A stretch of 36,111 nucleotides of DNA from positions 1-36,111 of the IMG/VR virus record IMGVR_UViG_3300043448_000106; one strand, given 5' to 3'. The translations under genes were made by a program, and so were the position numbers. Below the pieces are notes generated by a model, which saw nothing but the letters and a program-made list of their open reading frames with translations, had not been told where the DNA came from and did not search any database. Below, in pieces: positions 30,380 through 36,111 of this stretch; positions within the stretch are counted from its first letter, which is position 1; each line of letters begins with the position of its first letter. This DNA is from a virus.

Positions 30380-30904
30380 TTACTGCATCGCCAGCAGGCC
30401 CATGGGCCGCCGCTGTGGTCTCGGTGACGTCACGCGCTGCGTGCCGTAGGTGCCAGTCGCGGGAAGTGCCGACCCGGTCAGTTCTTCGTATTTCGCGCGG
30501 ATCTTGGGGATGTAATCCCGCGACTGCTCGGGAAGATCCTCGAACTTGCCGTTCCACTTCATCGCGTTGGTCGGACCCCAGTTGTAGGCCGCCAGCGCGC
30601 GGTCCATGTCGCCGCCCGTCAGGTCCAGCATGGCGCGCAGGTAATCGTCGCCCATCAGGTAGCTCAGGTCAGGCTCGAACAGCAGGCCTTGTGCCGCCGC
30701 AGGCGTGCGCTCGGTGACCGGGTAGCCACGCTCCATCGCGCGGTCGAAGACGTTCCTGACGTCGTCGCGCGGGTTCATGGCCGTCTCCGGCATAAGTTGC
30801 GTCAGACCAGCCGCGCCCTTCTTGGAGACGGCCATCGGATCCCCGCCGCTCTCGGCGTAGATCAGGGCGTCCAAGAGCGCCTTCAGGTCGAACTGGTCGG
30901 CCAT
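30380..30904 (-). CDS. Lytic transglycosylase (SLT domain)
   Basis: This is a 174-residue protein. The SLT fold is clear: LIYAESGGDPMAVSKKGAAG (catalytic Glu18), AGLTQLMPETAM, and after an insert DMDRALAAYNWGPTNAM and YIPKIRAKYEEL. The C-terminus is Pro/Arg-rich. It would cut peptidoglycan locally during DNA entry or tail placement. It is the second muralytic domain among the virion genes (with 14161-15573). ATG overlaps the preceding stop (ATGA). Confidence 0.88.
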   Translation of the reverse strand: MADQFDLKALLDALIYAESGGDPMAVSKKGAAGLTQLMPETAMNPRDDVRNVFDRAMERGYPVTERTPAAAQGLLFEPDLSYLMGDDYLRAMLDLTGGDMDRALAAYNWGPTNAMKWNGKFEDLPEQSRDYIPKIRAKYEELTGSALPATGTYGTQRVTSPRPQRRPMGLLAMQ

Positions 30905-31272
30905 CAGCGCGGACCCATCCCGAAATACGACGGGGCGAAACGGTTGGGCGACTGCTTCTCCATAAGGGGCGTCGTCGTGACAGCGCCGGGTGCGTAGATG
31001 CTGTTGTTGTTTGCACGCCCCAAGGCCGCTTCGATCATGGCCACAAGCTCTTCGGTCGATTTGTCCTGCATCGGGCTGGCCGCCGGGGCCGGGCGCGGCA
31101 AGAGCGCGGGCATAGCTTGCTCCGCTTCCATCCGTGCCGCGTACCCCTGCGGACGGACGCCCAGAGCGTTCAAGAACCCCGACAGCGGGCCGCCCTCGAA
31201 CTCAGACCCGGAGCGGCCCATGCCGCCGCCGTCGATCATATCCATCAGGCCAAGAAAGCGTTTTTGGTCCAT
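30904..31272 (-). CDS. Hypothetical virion-module protein
   Basis: This is a 122-residue protein starting MDQKRFLGLMDMIDGGGMGR. It is rich in Gly, Met, Pro and Ala, with one helix (KSTEELVAMIEAALGRANNN) and a C-terminal SPNRFAPSYFGMGPR. Such compositions are typical of small internal or head-completion proteins. GGGGG lies 5 bases upstream of the ATG at 31272; an alternative start at 31296 has no visible ribosome binding site. Not recognised. Confidence 0.5.
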   Translation of the reverse strand: MDQKRFLGLMDMIDGGGMGRSGSEFEGGPLSGFLNALGVRPQGYAARMEAEQAMPALLPRPAPAASPMQDKSTEELVAMIEAALGRANNNSIYAPGAVTTTPLMEKQSPNRFAPSYFGMGPR

Positions 31273-31328
31273 GCGTGCCCCCGCGTTTCGCGGCATATTA
31301 CCAGATCAACGCGACCTTGACTACCTCG

Positions 31329-32738
31329 TCACGCAACACCCTTCAGGCGGCGCCGGATCGGCTGGCTCCAGTTGGCCGTCGGCGTGCCCAAGGCCGTCGC
31401 GGCGTCACCGGCAAAACTGAGAAACACGGCGTCGGCCAAGTCGGGCGACCGCAGCCCACGCCGGCGCATGTCGTCCTTGCTCTCTGCCTTCACCTTGCCC
31501 GTCGAGCCGAAGCTGTAGCGGATCGATGTCAATTCCGATAAAAGCGCCGGATTTTTCGGAAGTCTGGCCGTGCGCTGCTCCAGCCAACCGCGCACGCGGA
31601 AGATCAGCTCCGTCCGCAGGTTGGTGTATGTGCTGCCGAAGGCGGGAGCCTCGCTGACGTTGATCCCTCGCACCGGCATGCCCAGCTCGCGCATGCGGTC
31701 GACCACCCCGGACCCGAGGCCGATGCTGTCGACCAATATCTCGACGGGCCGCTGGTTCGGCATGAGGGCGTCGTAATACGCCTTCACGCGGCCTGTCGTG
31801 GCCATGAGGTCGAGCCCCTGCCAAGCCTCGATGTCGGTGATGACGTTGCCCGTACGACGCACCAGCACGGTCCTGTCGCTGCCGAAGCGGGCGACGTCGA
31901 GCGACCAGATGGGGCGTATGTTCTGCGAGATCGACACGTCGCGCTCGACGGCGGCTTCCGCGAGGTGCAGGGGGATGATCGTGTCGTCGTCGCCGAGCGG
32001 GAACTCGCCCAGCACGCGGATCCTGTACGCGTTGCTGTCCTCCCCGTAGCGGGTCTTCATCTCGTCGACGAACTCTTTGGACACGCGCTTGCTCTCGACG
32101 CACGACCAGTGCAGCGTGAACCAATGCTCGGACAGGCGGTTGTGCGTCTCGAAAAACGTGCCGCTCGTCCGCGTCGGGTTGCCGGCCAAGATCGTCACGG
32201 CGCTGTGGCCCGACATCGAGCCACTGGCAGCCTCAAAGACCTGCTCCGGCACGCCTGAAGCCTCGTCGACCACCAGCATGACGTTGTCAGAGTGGACGCC
32301 TGCCAGTGCTTCGGGCTGCTCTGCGCGGCTGGTGCGTGCCGAGATAAAAGCCTCGCTGGCAGCCGCGATCAGCTCCACGCGGTCCGTCTTCACCTCCAGT
32401 AAAACCTTCAGCGCCTCGGGAAGCTCGTTGATCCATCTCTTCAGTTCGGCGAACAGGGCGTCGTACAACTGCGCCGTCGTGGGCGCCGTCACGACGACCT
32501 TGTTCGGGAAGCGGAACAACACGAACCACAGCATGGACCAACTCAGCGACGTTGACTTGCCGGTGCCGTGCCCGGACCTGACCGAGATCTTGCGCTCGCC
32601 CCTGCCGACAGCCTTCAGCAGATCATCCTGATACGGCTCAGGCTCGGCGCCGAGGATCTCGCGAACGAACAGGCCCGGGCCCTCGTCGGTCATCCCGTAC
32701 CGCGCGATCATCTCCTCGAAGGGGTTCTTCGCGCTCAC
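31329..32738 (-). CDS. terL: Terminase large subunit
   Basis: This 469-residue packaging motor ATPase-nuclease fills the head. Walker A is GHGTGKS (56-62), Walker B MLVVDEA (154-160, Asp158/Glu159), and NPTRTSGTF (about 187-195) is the motif III region. The nuclease domain has DVARFG (Asp281), ILVDSIGLG (Asp337) and SPDLADA (Asp431, Asp434), the RNase H-fold acidic set. The N-terminal adaptor helix and full length are typical of podovirus and siphovirus large terminases. The start codon is GTG at 32738 overlapping the preceding stop (GTGA), so translation is coupled. Confidence 0.95.
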   Translation of the reverse strand: MSAKNPFEEMIARYGMTDEGPGLFVREILGAEPEPYQDDLLKAVGRGERKISVRSGHGTGKSTSLSWSMLWFVLFRFPNKVVVTAPTTAQLYDALFAELKRWINELPEALKVLLEVKTDRVELIAAASEAFISARTSRAEQPEALAGVHSDNVMLVVDEASGVPEQVFEAASGSMSGHSAVTILAGNPTRTSGTFFETHNRLSEHWFTLHWSCVESKRVSKEFVDEMKTRYGEDSNAYRIRVLGEFPLGDDDTIIPLHLAEAAVERDVSISQNIRPIWSLDVARFGSDRTVLVRRTGNVITDIEAWQGLDLMATTGRVKAYYDALMPNQRPVEILVDSIGLGSGVVDRMRELGMPVRGINVSEAPAFGSTYTNLRTELIFRVRGWLEQRTARLPKNPALLSELTSIRYSFGSTGKVKAESKDDMRRRGLRSPDLADAVFLSFAGDAATALGTPTANWSQPIRRRLKGVA

Positions 32739-32968
32739 TCGTCGTCATCCCCGAATAAGACCTGCATCTTGGCCGTCTCGATCATCCACAGGGCCTCCTG
32801 CCGCGTGACGTCACCAGAGCTGCGGATCCACAGCGTGCCCTCTGGCGTGTGCCCCAGCACAAAAACCGACGTCAGCCCGCGCTTGATGCCGTCCTGCATC
32901 ACGTCGTCCGCGGTCGGGCCGTCATGCTCCGGCATGCCAACCAGACGTATCACGTTGTCACTCGCCAT
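32735..32968 (-). CDS. Small protein between the terminase subunits
   Basis: This is a 77-residue protein starting MASDNVIRLVGMPEHDGPTA. A beta-strand pattern (LTSVFVLGHTPEGTLWIRSS) and a C-terminal helix (RQEALWMIETAKMQVLFGDD) suggest a compact alpha/beta fold. Proteins like this recur between terS and terL in phages, function unknown. The start at 32968 has GGAG upstream and overlaps the TerS end by 11 bases; an ATG at 32986 is less likely. Confidence 0.6.
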   Translation of the reverse strand: MASDNVIRLVGMPEHDGPTADDVMQDGIKRGLTSVFVLGHTPEGTLWIRSSGDVTRQEALWMIETAKMQVLFGDDDE

Positions 32969-33425
32969 CGTTGACGCTCCCCTCAATCGTGATGCCGCCG
33001 TCGCGGTGCTTCTTCAGCGCCTCGAGGTGCAGTTGGTTGATATTGATCGTCACGCTCGGGCCGTTGTTGTTCTGCCGGAAGCGGTTGGGGTCGTTGACCG
33101 ATGCGAGCCACTTGCGGACGTCAATGCGCTCCTTGGCCACCGCCACCTGCTCTCGCGAGATGTTTCCCACGTTCGCCATCTCGTCGGCGATGTCCAGAGC
33201 CTCGTCGGCCAGCTTGTCCGCGAACTCGCTGCGGGCCTCCAAGATGACGGCCTTGTAATCCGGGTGCGCGTTCAGGTGCCGGCTCAGGTAAGAGCGGCTG
33301 CAGCCCAGCTCGGTCGCGAGATCCGATATCTTGCCGCCCTCGGCGATGTAATCCTGCAGCCACTCCGGGCCGCCGCGCGTGTCGATTTCTGCGAGCAGCT
33401 TCTTGCGTAACGCCTTGCCTGCCAT
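32958..33425 (-). CDS. terS: Terminase small subunit
   Basis: This is a 155-residue protein. An N-terminal HTH (GGKISDLATELGCSRSYLSR, about residues 30-50) would bind the packaging start site. A coiled-coil oligomerisation part (about 60-95: FADKLADEALDIADEMANVG) and RKWLASVNDPNRFRQN follow, as in small terminases that form rings. The C-terminal NINQLHLEALKKHRDG probably contacts the large subunit. Upstream and overlapping the small gene before TerL. Confidence 0.85.
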   Translation of the reverse strand: MAGKALRKKLLAEIDTRGGPEWLQDYIAEGGKISDLATELGCSRSYLSRHLNAHPDYKAVILEARSEFADKLADEALDIADEMANVGNISREQVAVAKERIDVRKWLASVNDPNRFRQNNNGPSVTININQLHLEALKKHRDGGITIEGSVNDGE

Positions 33426-33475
33426 CGTGCCCTCCTCGGCTCTCTCGGCGACCTTAACCGCGCGGCGGCTTCAGA

Positions 33476-34108
33476 TCAATCTATGTACGACCAGCCGCCT
33501 TTGGCGATCTGACAGTGGCGGGCTATGGTGCGCGACGTCTTGCCCACAGCCACAGCCGCCAAGCTCGCGCTGGGGAATATGCCGAACGGCGTCTGCACGG
33601 GCTTATTCCTCGGATGCGTCGTACGATCCAGAAGGTGCCGACCGAGGCGGTCTCCGCTTGCCGTGCGACCCTTTTCCTTCGCGTCCCGGCTGTTCTCAAG
33701 GTGGGTGCCGCCGCGCAGGTGGTTCGGGTTGACGCATGACGGGTTATCACAAACGTGCATCACGACGGGGTGGTGCGTCTCGCCTGTCGCCAGCGCGTAT
33801 GACATGCGGTGCGCCAGCACGTTGTCTCCGGCCAGCGTGATGATGCCGTACCCGCCCCTGGCCTTCGTGCCGATCCAGATGTGGCACGCGTCCGGGCCGC
33901 CGCCGGTGTAGATCTTGGCGCGGAACTTATCCTCAAGGTCTGCGTTCCAAAGTTTCAAAATTTTTGCGACCGTCGCGCCAGTCGGCGTTCTGGCATGGGT
34001 GTACGCCCCGGGCTCCTTCTTGCCGGCGCGGCGCTCCCGCATGTAGCACGCTTGGCACATGCCGCGGACCGCGGCTGGCTTCTCGGGATGGTTTTTACAG
34101 TTAGTCAT
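33476..34108 (-). CDS. HNH endonuclease with N-terminal zinc finger
   Basis: This is a 210-residue protein. CKNHPEKPAAVRGMCQACYM (Cys4, Cys18, Cys21, and His7 possible) forms a zinc site at the N-terminus. The HNH core reads ACHIWIGTKARGGYG, LAHRMSYALATGE, VVMHVCDNPSCVNPNHLRGG and GRTASGDRLGRH. The C-terminal FGIFPSASLAAVAVGKTSRT then IARHCQIAKGGWSYI resembles the NUMOD DNA-binding repeat of homing endonucleases. As it lies directly upstream of the terminase it may be a homing nuclease or may help cut DNA in packaging, as HNH proteins do for some cos phages. GGGAGG precedes the ATG at 34108. Confidence 0.85.
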   Translation of the reverse strand: MTNCKNHPEKPAAVRGMCQACYMRERRAGKKEPGAYTHARTPTGATVAKILKLWNADLEDKFRAKIYTGGGPDACHIWIGTKARGGYGIITLAGDNVLAHRMSYALATGETHHPVVMHVCDNPSCVNPNHLRGGTHLENSRDAKEKGRTASGDRLGRHLLDRTTHPRNKPVQTPFGIFPSASLAAVAVGKTSRTIARHCQIAKGGWSYID

Positions 34109-34640
34109 GGCGTGGTGCCTCCCTCTCTATGCCGCGTTATATCGCATGTCTGCGTTATATGGACAATGGGTCTTCTGTGGGTTTTCTGGAAATTTTTCTG
34201 GGGTGAGCAGATGTGTGTGGGGCTGCATAAGCAGCCGCCCCCGGCTTAACCCCCTAGACCGGGGGGGGACTCGCCGACCGATCCCAGCCCGATCCGGCCC
34301 GACCATATAACACTTCAATCGCGTAATAGGTGGTATGCAATATGGCCACCTCAATGATAACAATGGGTTAGAATATTCGCCCTGTTATCCCGCGTAATAT
34401 GCAGCCCGGAACAGGCCCGATAAGTCCAGATTGAGTGCACCGTACGCTGCACCGAGGTCGCCGACCGGGCTCGCCCGCGTGTGCGCGAGGCGGCGTGTCT
34501 CGGGGAGCGGTCAACCACCCGTTCGCCTCCCCTCTCGCCACCCCGCCACATCGCGTCAGAGGCACCTTACAGCGCGATCTCGCCTCGATCCGACCGCAGG
34601 TAGCCGAAGCCCACACATCGCGCTCCACGGGCCTCCCACG
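34109..34640. promoter_or_regulatory. Non-coding region upstream of the packaging operon
   Basis: I see no convincing gene in these ~530 bases. It contains AT-rich boxes unlike the rest of the genome: GCGTTATAT at 34134-34142 and 34152-34160 (18 bases apart; on the minus strand each gives TATAAC, a good -10 element), CCATATAACAC near 34302, and CGCGTAATA at 34320-34328 and 34391-34399. A GGCTGC/GCAGCC hairpin (34221-34236) and CCCCCGG/CCGGGGG arms (about 34238-34266) lie between. Taken together it is likely the late promoter and leader for the leftward packaging operon. Bases 34440-34640 are GC-rich and featureless to me. Confidence 0.5.
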
Positions 34641-34643
34641 CGC

Positions 34644-34670
34644 AAAAGAAAACCCAGCACGAATGCTGGG
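34644..34670 (-). terminator. Rho-independent terminator
   Basis: On the minus strand a perfect 7-base stem (CCCAGCA, loop TTCG, TGCTGGG) is followed by TTTTCTTTT. It lies about 45 bases past the stop of the 34717 gene and ends the leftward transcript of the 34717-36111 block. The UUCG tetraloop is especially stable. Confidence 0.88.
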
Positions 34671-34716
34671 CTCAGTTGAGGCAGGCTGACGGCAGGAGAC
34701 GACCGTCACCGCCACG

Positions 34717-34962
34717 CTATCTCTTCACCGCGAGATATGCAAACACGCCGTCGCCTACCCGCTTGCAGAACAGGATGCACTTGCCCCTCTCGCCCGCTGA
34801 CTGGGCCAAGTAACGGTGAACCCCTCCGCAATGCGGTCCGACATGGTACAGGATCCGGTCTCCCCTCTGCGCGCCGTCTATGGCGACGTGAAAGGTGCGG
34901 CTGTCCTCGGCCGTGATGTCGATCACCGTGCCGCCGATCTTCCGCTCGATCTCGTCCAGCAT
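34717..34962 (-). CDS. Hypothetical small protein
   Basis: This is an 81-residue protein beginning MLDEIERKIGGTVIDITAED and ending VGDGVFAYLAVKR. The pattern of short strands with His/Cys residues (YHVGPHCGGVHRYL, CILFC) might bind metal, but no motif is clear. The ATG overlaps the preceding stop (TGATG), and a strong terminator follows. Not recognised. Confidence 0.55.
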   Translation of the reverse strand: MLDEIERKIGGTVIDITAEDSRTFHVAIDGAQRGDRILYHVGPHCGGVHRYLAQSAGERGKCILFCKRVGDGVFAYLAVKR

Positions 34963-35537
34963 CAGAAGTCCTCCATGAAGCTCAGGTCATCATCGAGATC
35001 CTCGGGCTTGCTGCGTACACGCTTCACCTCGGCACCGGGAAACGCGAGCTTCACCGCGTTGATTAGCCCGTTGCGATGCTCATGCAGTGCCACCGCCACT
35101 TCCCGCATGCTGTGAATGGCGATGCCCGGCCGCTTGGCGTATGCCGCCGGCCACTCTCGCCCATCCGCGATGATGCCGTACACCGTGCCCTCGTACTCGT
35201 GCTCCCAGATCATCGGATCCGACACGGGCCTGCCCGCTGCCACCGCTTCGGCGTCCATGGCCGTCAGCCCGCGTATGCAGACCTCCACCCAGAACTTGAC
35301 CTTGTCGGGATCCTTGGCGTCGATGGCGCCATTCAGGCCCGCCACCGCCTTACCCCACTTCGCGGCGCTCTCGCTCGAGACCAGCTCAGGCAAACGGTCC
35401 ACGCCCCACTTCTTGTCCATCTCGCGGACAGACCTGTCGAACGGTGCCAGCGACATGTCCGCCCTGATCTCATCCGCCGTCGCACCCTTGGTCAGGATGC
35501 GGTCATCTTTTTTTTGGCGTGTCGGTCTGTGTGCCAT
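34962..35537 (-). CDS. Conserved-looking phage protein of unknown function
   Basis: This is a 191-residue protein. The N-terminus is basic (AHRPTRQKKDDRILTKGATA). MDKKWGVDRLPELVSSESAA then KWGKAVAGLNGAIDA, and VEVCIRGLTAMDAEAVAAGR, form a helical domain I recall from other phages near terminase genes. The C-terminus (AFPGAEVKRVRSKPEDLDDD) is basic then acidic. The start at 35537 is preferred because AGGAG lies 8 bases upstream; the ATG at 35543 is too close to that site. A run of eight A residues within codons 8-11 is worth noting as a possible slippage site. Confidence 0.6.
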   Translation of the reverse strand: MAHRPTRQKKDDRILTKGATADEIRADMSLAPFDRSVREMDKKWGVDRLPELVSSESAAKWGKAVAGLNGAIDAKDPDKVKFWVEVCIRGLTAMDAEAVAAGRPVSDPMIWEHEYEGTVYGIIADGREWPAAYAKRPGIAIHSMREVAVALHEHRNGLINAVKLAFPGAEVKRVRSKPEDLDDDLSFMEDF

Positions 35538-35611
35538 CGTCATATCTCCTCTCTGGCTTTTTTTTAGCATGCCTCACTCTCACCTCACCTCACTCTCCAA
35601 AACCTCTCTTT

Positions 35612-35653
35612 CTCCTCACCCTAAACCCCCCTTTAGGGGGGTAGGGTGAGGAG
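35612..35653. repeat. Long palindrome 1
   Basis: Inverted repeat with arms CTCCTCACCCTA + CCCCCC and GGGGGG + TAGGGTGAGGAG, about 18 paired bases, with a 2-base bulge on the left arm and a TTTA loop (35632-35635). It lies between two leftward genes and would form a very stable hairpin in RNA or a cruciform in DNA. No T run follows on the minus strand. Confidence 0.85.
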
Positions 35654-35664
35654 GGGGATGTTTT

Positions 35665-35712
35665 ACCTCAGTCTTCCTCAGTCTTTCCTCACCAACTGAG
35701 GAAGACTGAGGT
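35665..35712. repeat. Long palindrome 2, built from tandem CCTCAGTCTT units
   Basis: A perfect 18-base inverted repeat (35665-35682 and 35695-35712) with a 12-base spacer. Each arm consists of two CCTCAGT units separated by CTT, so it is a palindrome of direct repeats. The right arm begins 6 bases past the stop of the 35719 gene. With palindrome 1 and several CTCAC/CCTCA copies in 35571-35600 it makes a repeat-dense 145-base region. Confidence 0.88.
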
Positions 35713-35718
35713 GAGGTT

Positions 35719-35988
35719 TTACCGGAACAGTTTGTCGATGCCGGCCTCCTCGCGGGCGCGTTCCCAAGCCTCTCTGGCCTCCGCCTTCATGGTCGGCGGG
35801 CGGCCCGTCTTGATGTCTCGTGTCGCGCCCGTCCTGTCCACGATCATGATGTTCTCCTTCGGCCCGCGAGGCTCTGATGCCTGCCTGCGGGCCGTCTCGA
35901 TGGCCTCTCTTCTGGCCCTGTCCTCGGCCGTCGGCCCGTGCGCCGACTTGGTTATCATGGCGCGTGCGTTCATGTCCGAGATGGTCAT
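35719..35988 (-). CDS. Hypothetical charged helical protein
   Basis: This is an 89-residue protein beginning MTISDMNARAMITKSAHGPT. Arg/Glu/Ala-rich helices (AEDRARREAIETARRQASE, then EAREAWERAREEAGIDKLF) flank a short central section (IMIVDRTGATRDIKTGRPPT). GGAGGT lies 5 bases upstream of the ATG at 35988, which decides the start over 36024. The composition suggests nucleic-acid binding or assembly, not a recognised family. Confidence 0.55.
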   Translation of the reverse strand: MTISDMNARAMITKSAHGPTAEDRARREAIETARRQASEPRGPKENIMIVDRTGATRDIKTGRPPTMKAEAREAWERAREEAGIDKLFR

Positions 35989-35989
35989 C

Positions 35990-36111
35990 TCACACCTCCC
36001 CCTGCATCTCTTCACTGCACTCACCGCAGACGAGCCGCATGGTCGACTTGGCCCACGCCTTGTCGCCGCAGCACGGGCAGGTGAACTTGACCTTGCTCAT
36101 GTCCTTCTTCT
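35990..36111 (-). CDS. C-terminal zinc ribbon of a larger protein, probably SprT-like (partial)
   Basis: Only the last ~39 residues are in the window. They read KKDMSKVKFTCPCCGDKAWA, then KSTMRLVCGECSEEM. The CPCC...CGEC arrangement is a four-Cys zinc ribbon, and the K(F/Y)xCPxCGxxAWxK...LxCGxCxxxM pattern is that of the C-terminus of SprT-like phage proteins (zinc metalloprotease-related). The frame is open to the window end, and the internal ATG at 36100 has a poorly spaced ribosome binding site, so a longer protein is more likely than a 36-residue one. Confidence 0.55.
   Translation of the reverse strand, partial: KKDMSKVKFTCPCCGDKAWAKSTMRLVCGECSEEMQGEV

Noticed and set aside
31405-32124. 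239-codon minus frame inside the large terminase gene
   Set aside because: Arg-rich shadow frame of TerL, whose frame carries all ATPase and nuclease motifs.
34368-34715. 115-codon minus frame and overlapping plus frames in the non-coding region
   Set aside because: Arg/Cys/Gly-rich products without motifs, no ribosome binding site, and the minus frame runs through the terminator hairpin at 34644-34670.
1-36111. tRNA genes
   Set aside because: I looked for cloverleaf-like segments in the intergenic regions and saw none; nearly all the window is coding.

Overview
The window is a 36.1 kb stretch of a tailed double-stranded DNA bacteriophage genome. The virion genes point to a short-tailed (podovirus) particle of the SU10/P22-like kind: an SU10-type (DUF5309-like) capsid protein, a large portal, an SU10/gp4-like adaptor, a P22 gp10-like tail nozzle protein, internal or ejection proteins with muralytic domains, and no tape-measure, sheath or major tail-tube gene. 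Base composition is GC-rich and several small proteins resemble ones common in phages of Alphaproteobacteria. A host in that class (for example Rhodobacterales or Rhizobiales) is therefore likely, but this is inference. No integrase, tRNA, CRISPR array or insertion sequence was seen, so temperate or virulent lifestyle cannot be decided; an HTH repressor-like gene sits at a divergent promoter region. The window cuts genes at both ends (a primase at base 1, a zinc-ribbon protein at base 36111).

Layout. Bases 1-3306 (minus strand): replication and recombination, with an AEP-type primase (partial), a ssDNA-binding protein, an exonuclease VIII-like PD-(D/E)XK nuclease, a RuvC-like resolvase, a DUF6378-like protein and a small HTH regulator, in tightly overlapping genes. 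Bases 3307-3439: divergent promoter/operator region. Bases 3440-7191 (plus strand): an early block of about 14 small genes in translationally coupled order. It includes an Rmf-like peptide, a C5-cytosine DNA methyltransferase, and a 356-residue reading frame lying entirely inside that methyltransferase gene in another frame. Bases 7208-7287: a long inverted repeat where the two transcription directions converge.

Bases 7290-34108 (minus strand, read from right to left): packaging and virion genes. In transcription order these are an HNH endonuclease, TerS, a small protein, TerL, a small virion-type protein, a lytic transglycosylase, a large unknown protein, an ADP-ribosyltransferase-like protein, a DUF6496-like basic peptide, the adaptor, a cluster of short modular tail-fibre genes with a tail chaperone, a lysis cassette (coiled-coil membrane protein, GH24 endolysin with C-terminal membrane segment, Rz/Rz1 spanins), an HTH-metallophosphoesterase, the tail nozzle protein, a beta-rich surface protein, a GNAT-like protein, four internal virion proteins, portal, scaffold and major capsid protein.

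Bases 34109-34716 hold no convincing gene. They contain AT-rich repeated boxes, G/C-rich hairpins and a clear Rho-independent terminator for the leftward genes at 34717-36111. That last block encodes small phage proteins of unknown function and contains two long palindromes built from CCTCA-type repeats.

The most unusual feature is the dual-coding methyltransferase locus (4027-5193). Four GGCTGGCCGACGCC-like nucleotide repeats are read as GLADA in the methyltransferase and as GWPTP in the second frame, and both frames appear to be maintained.
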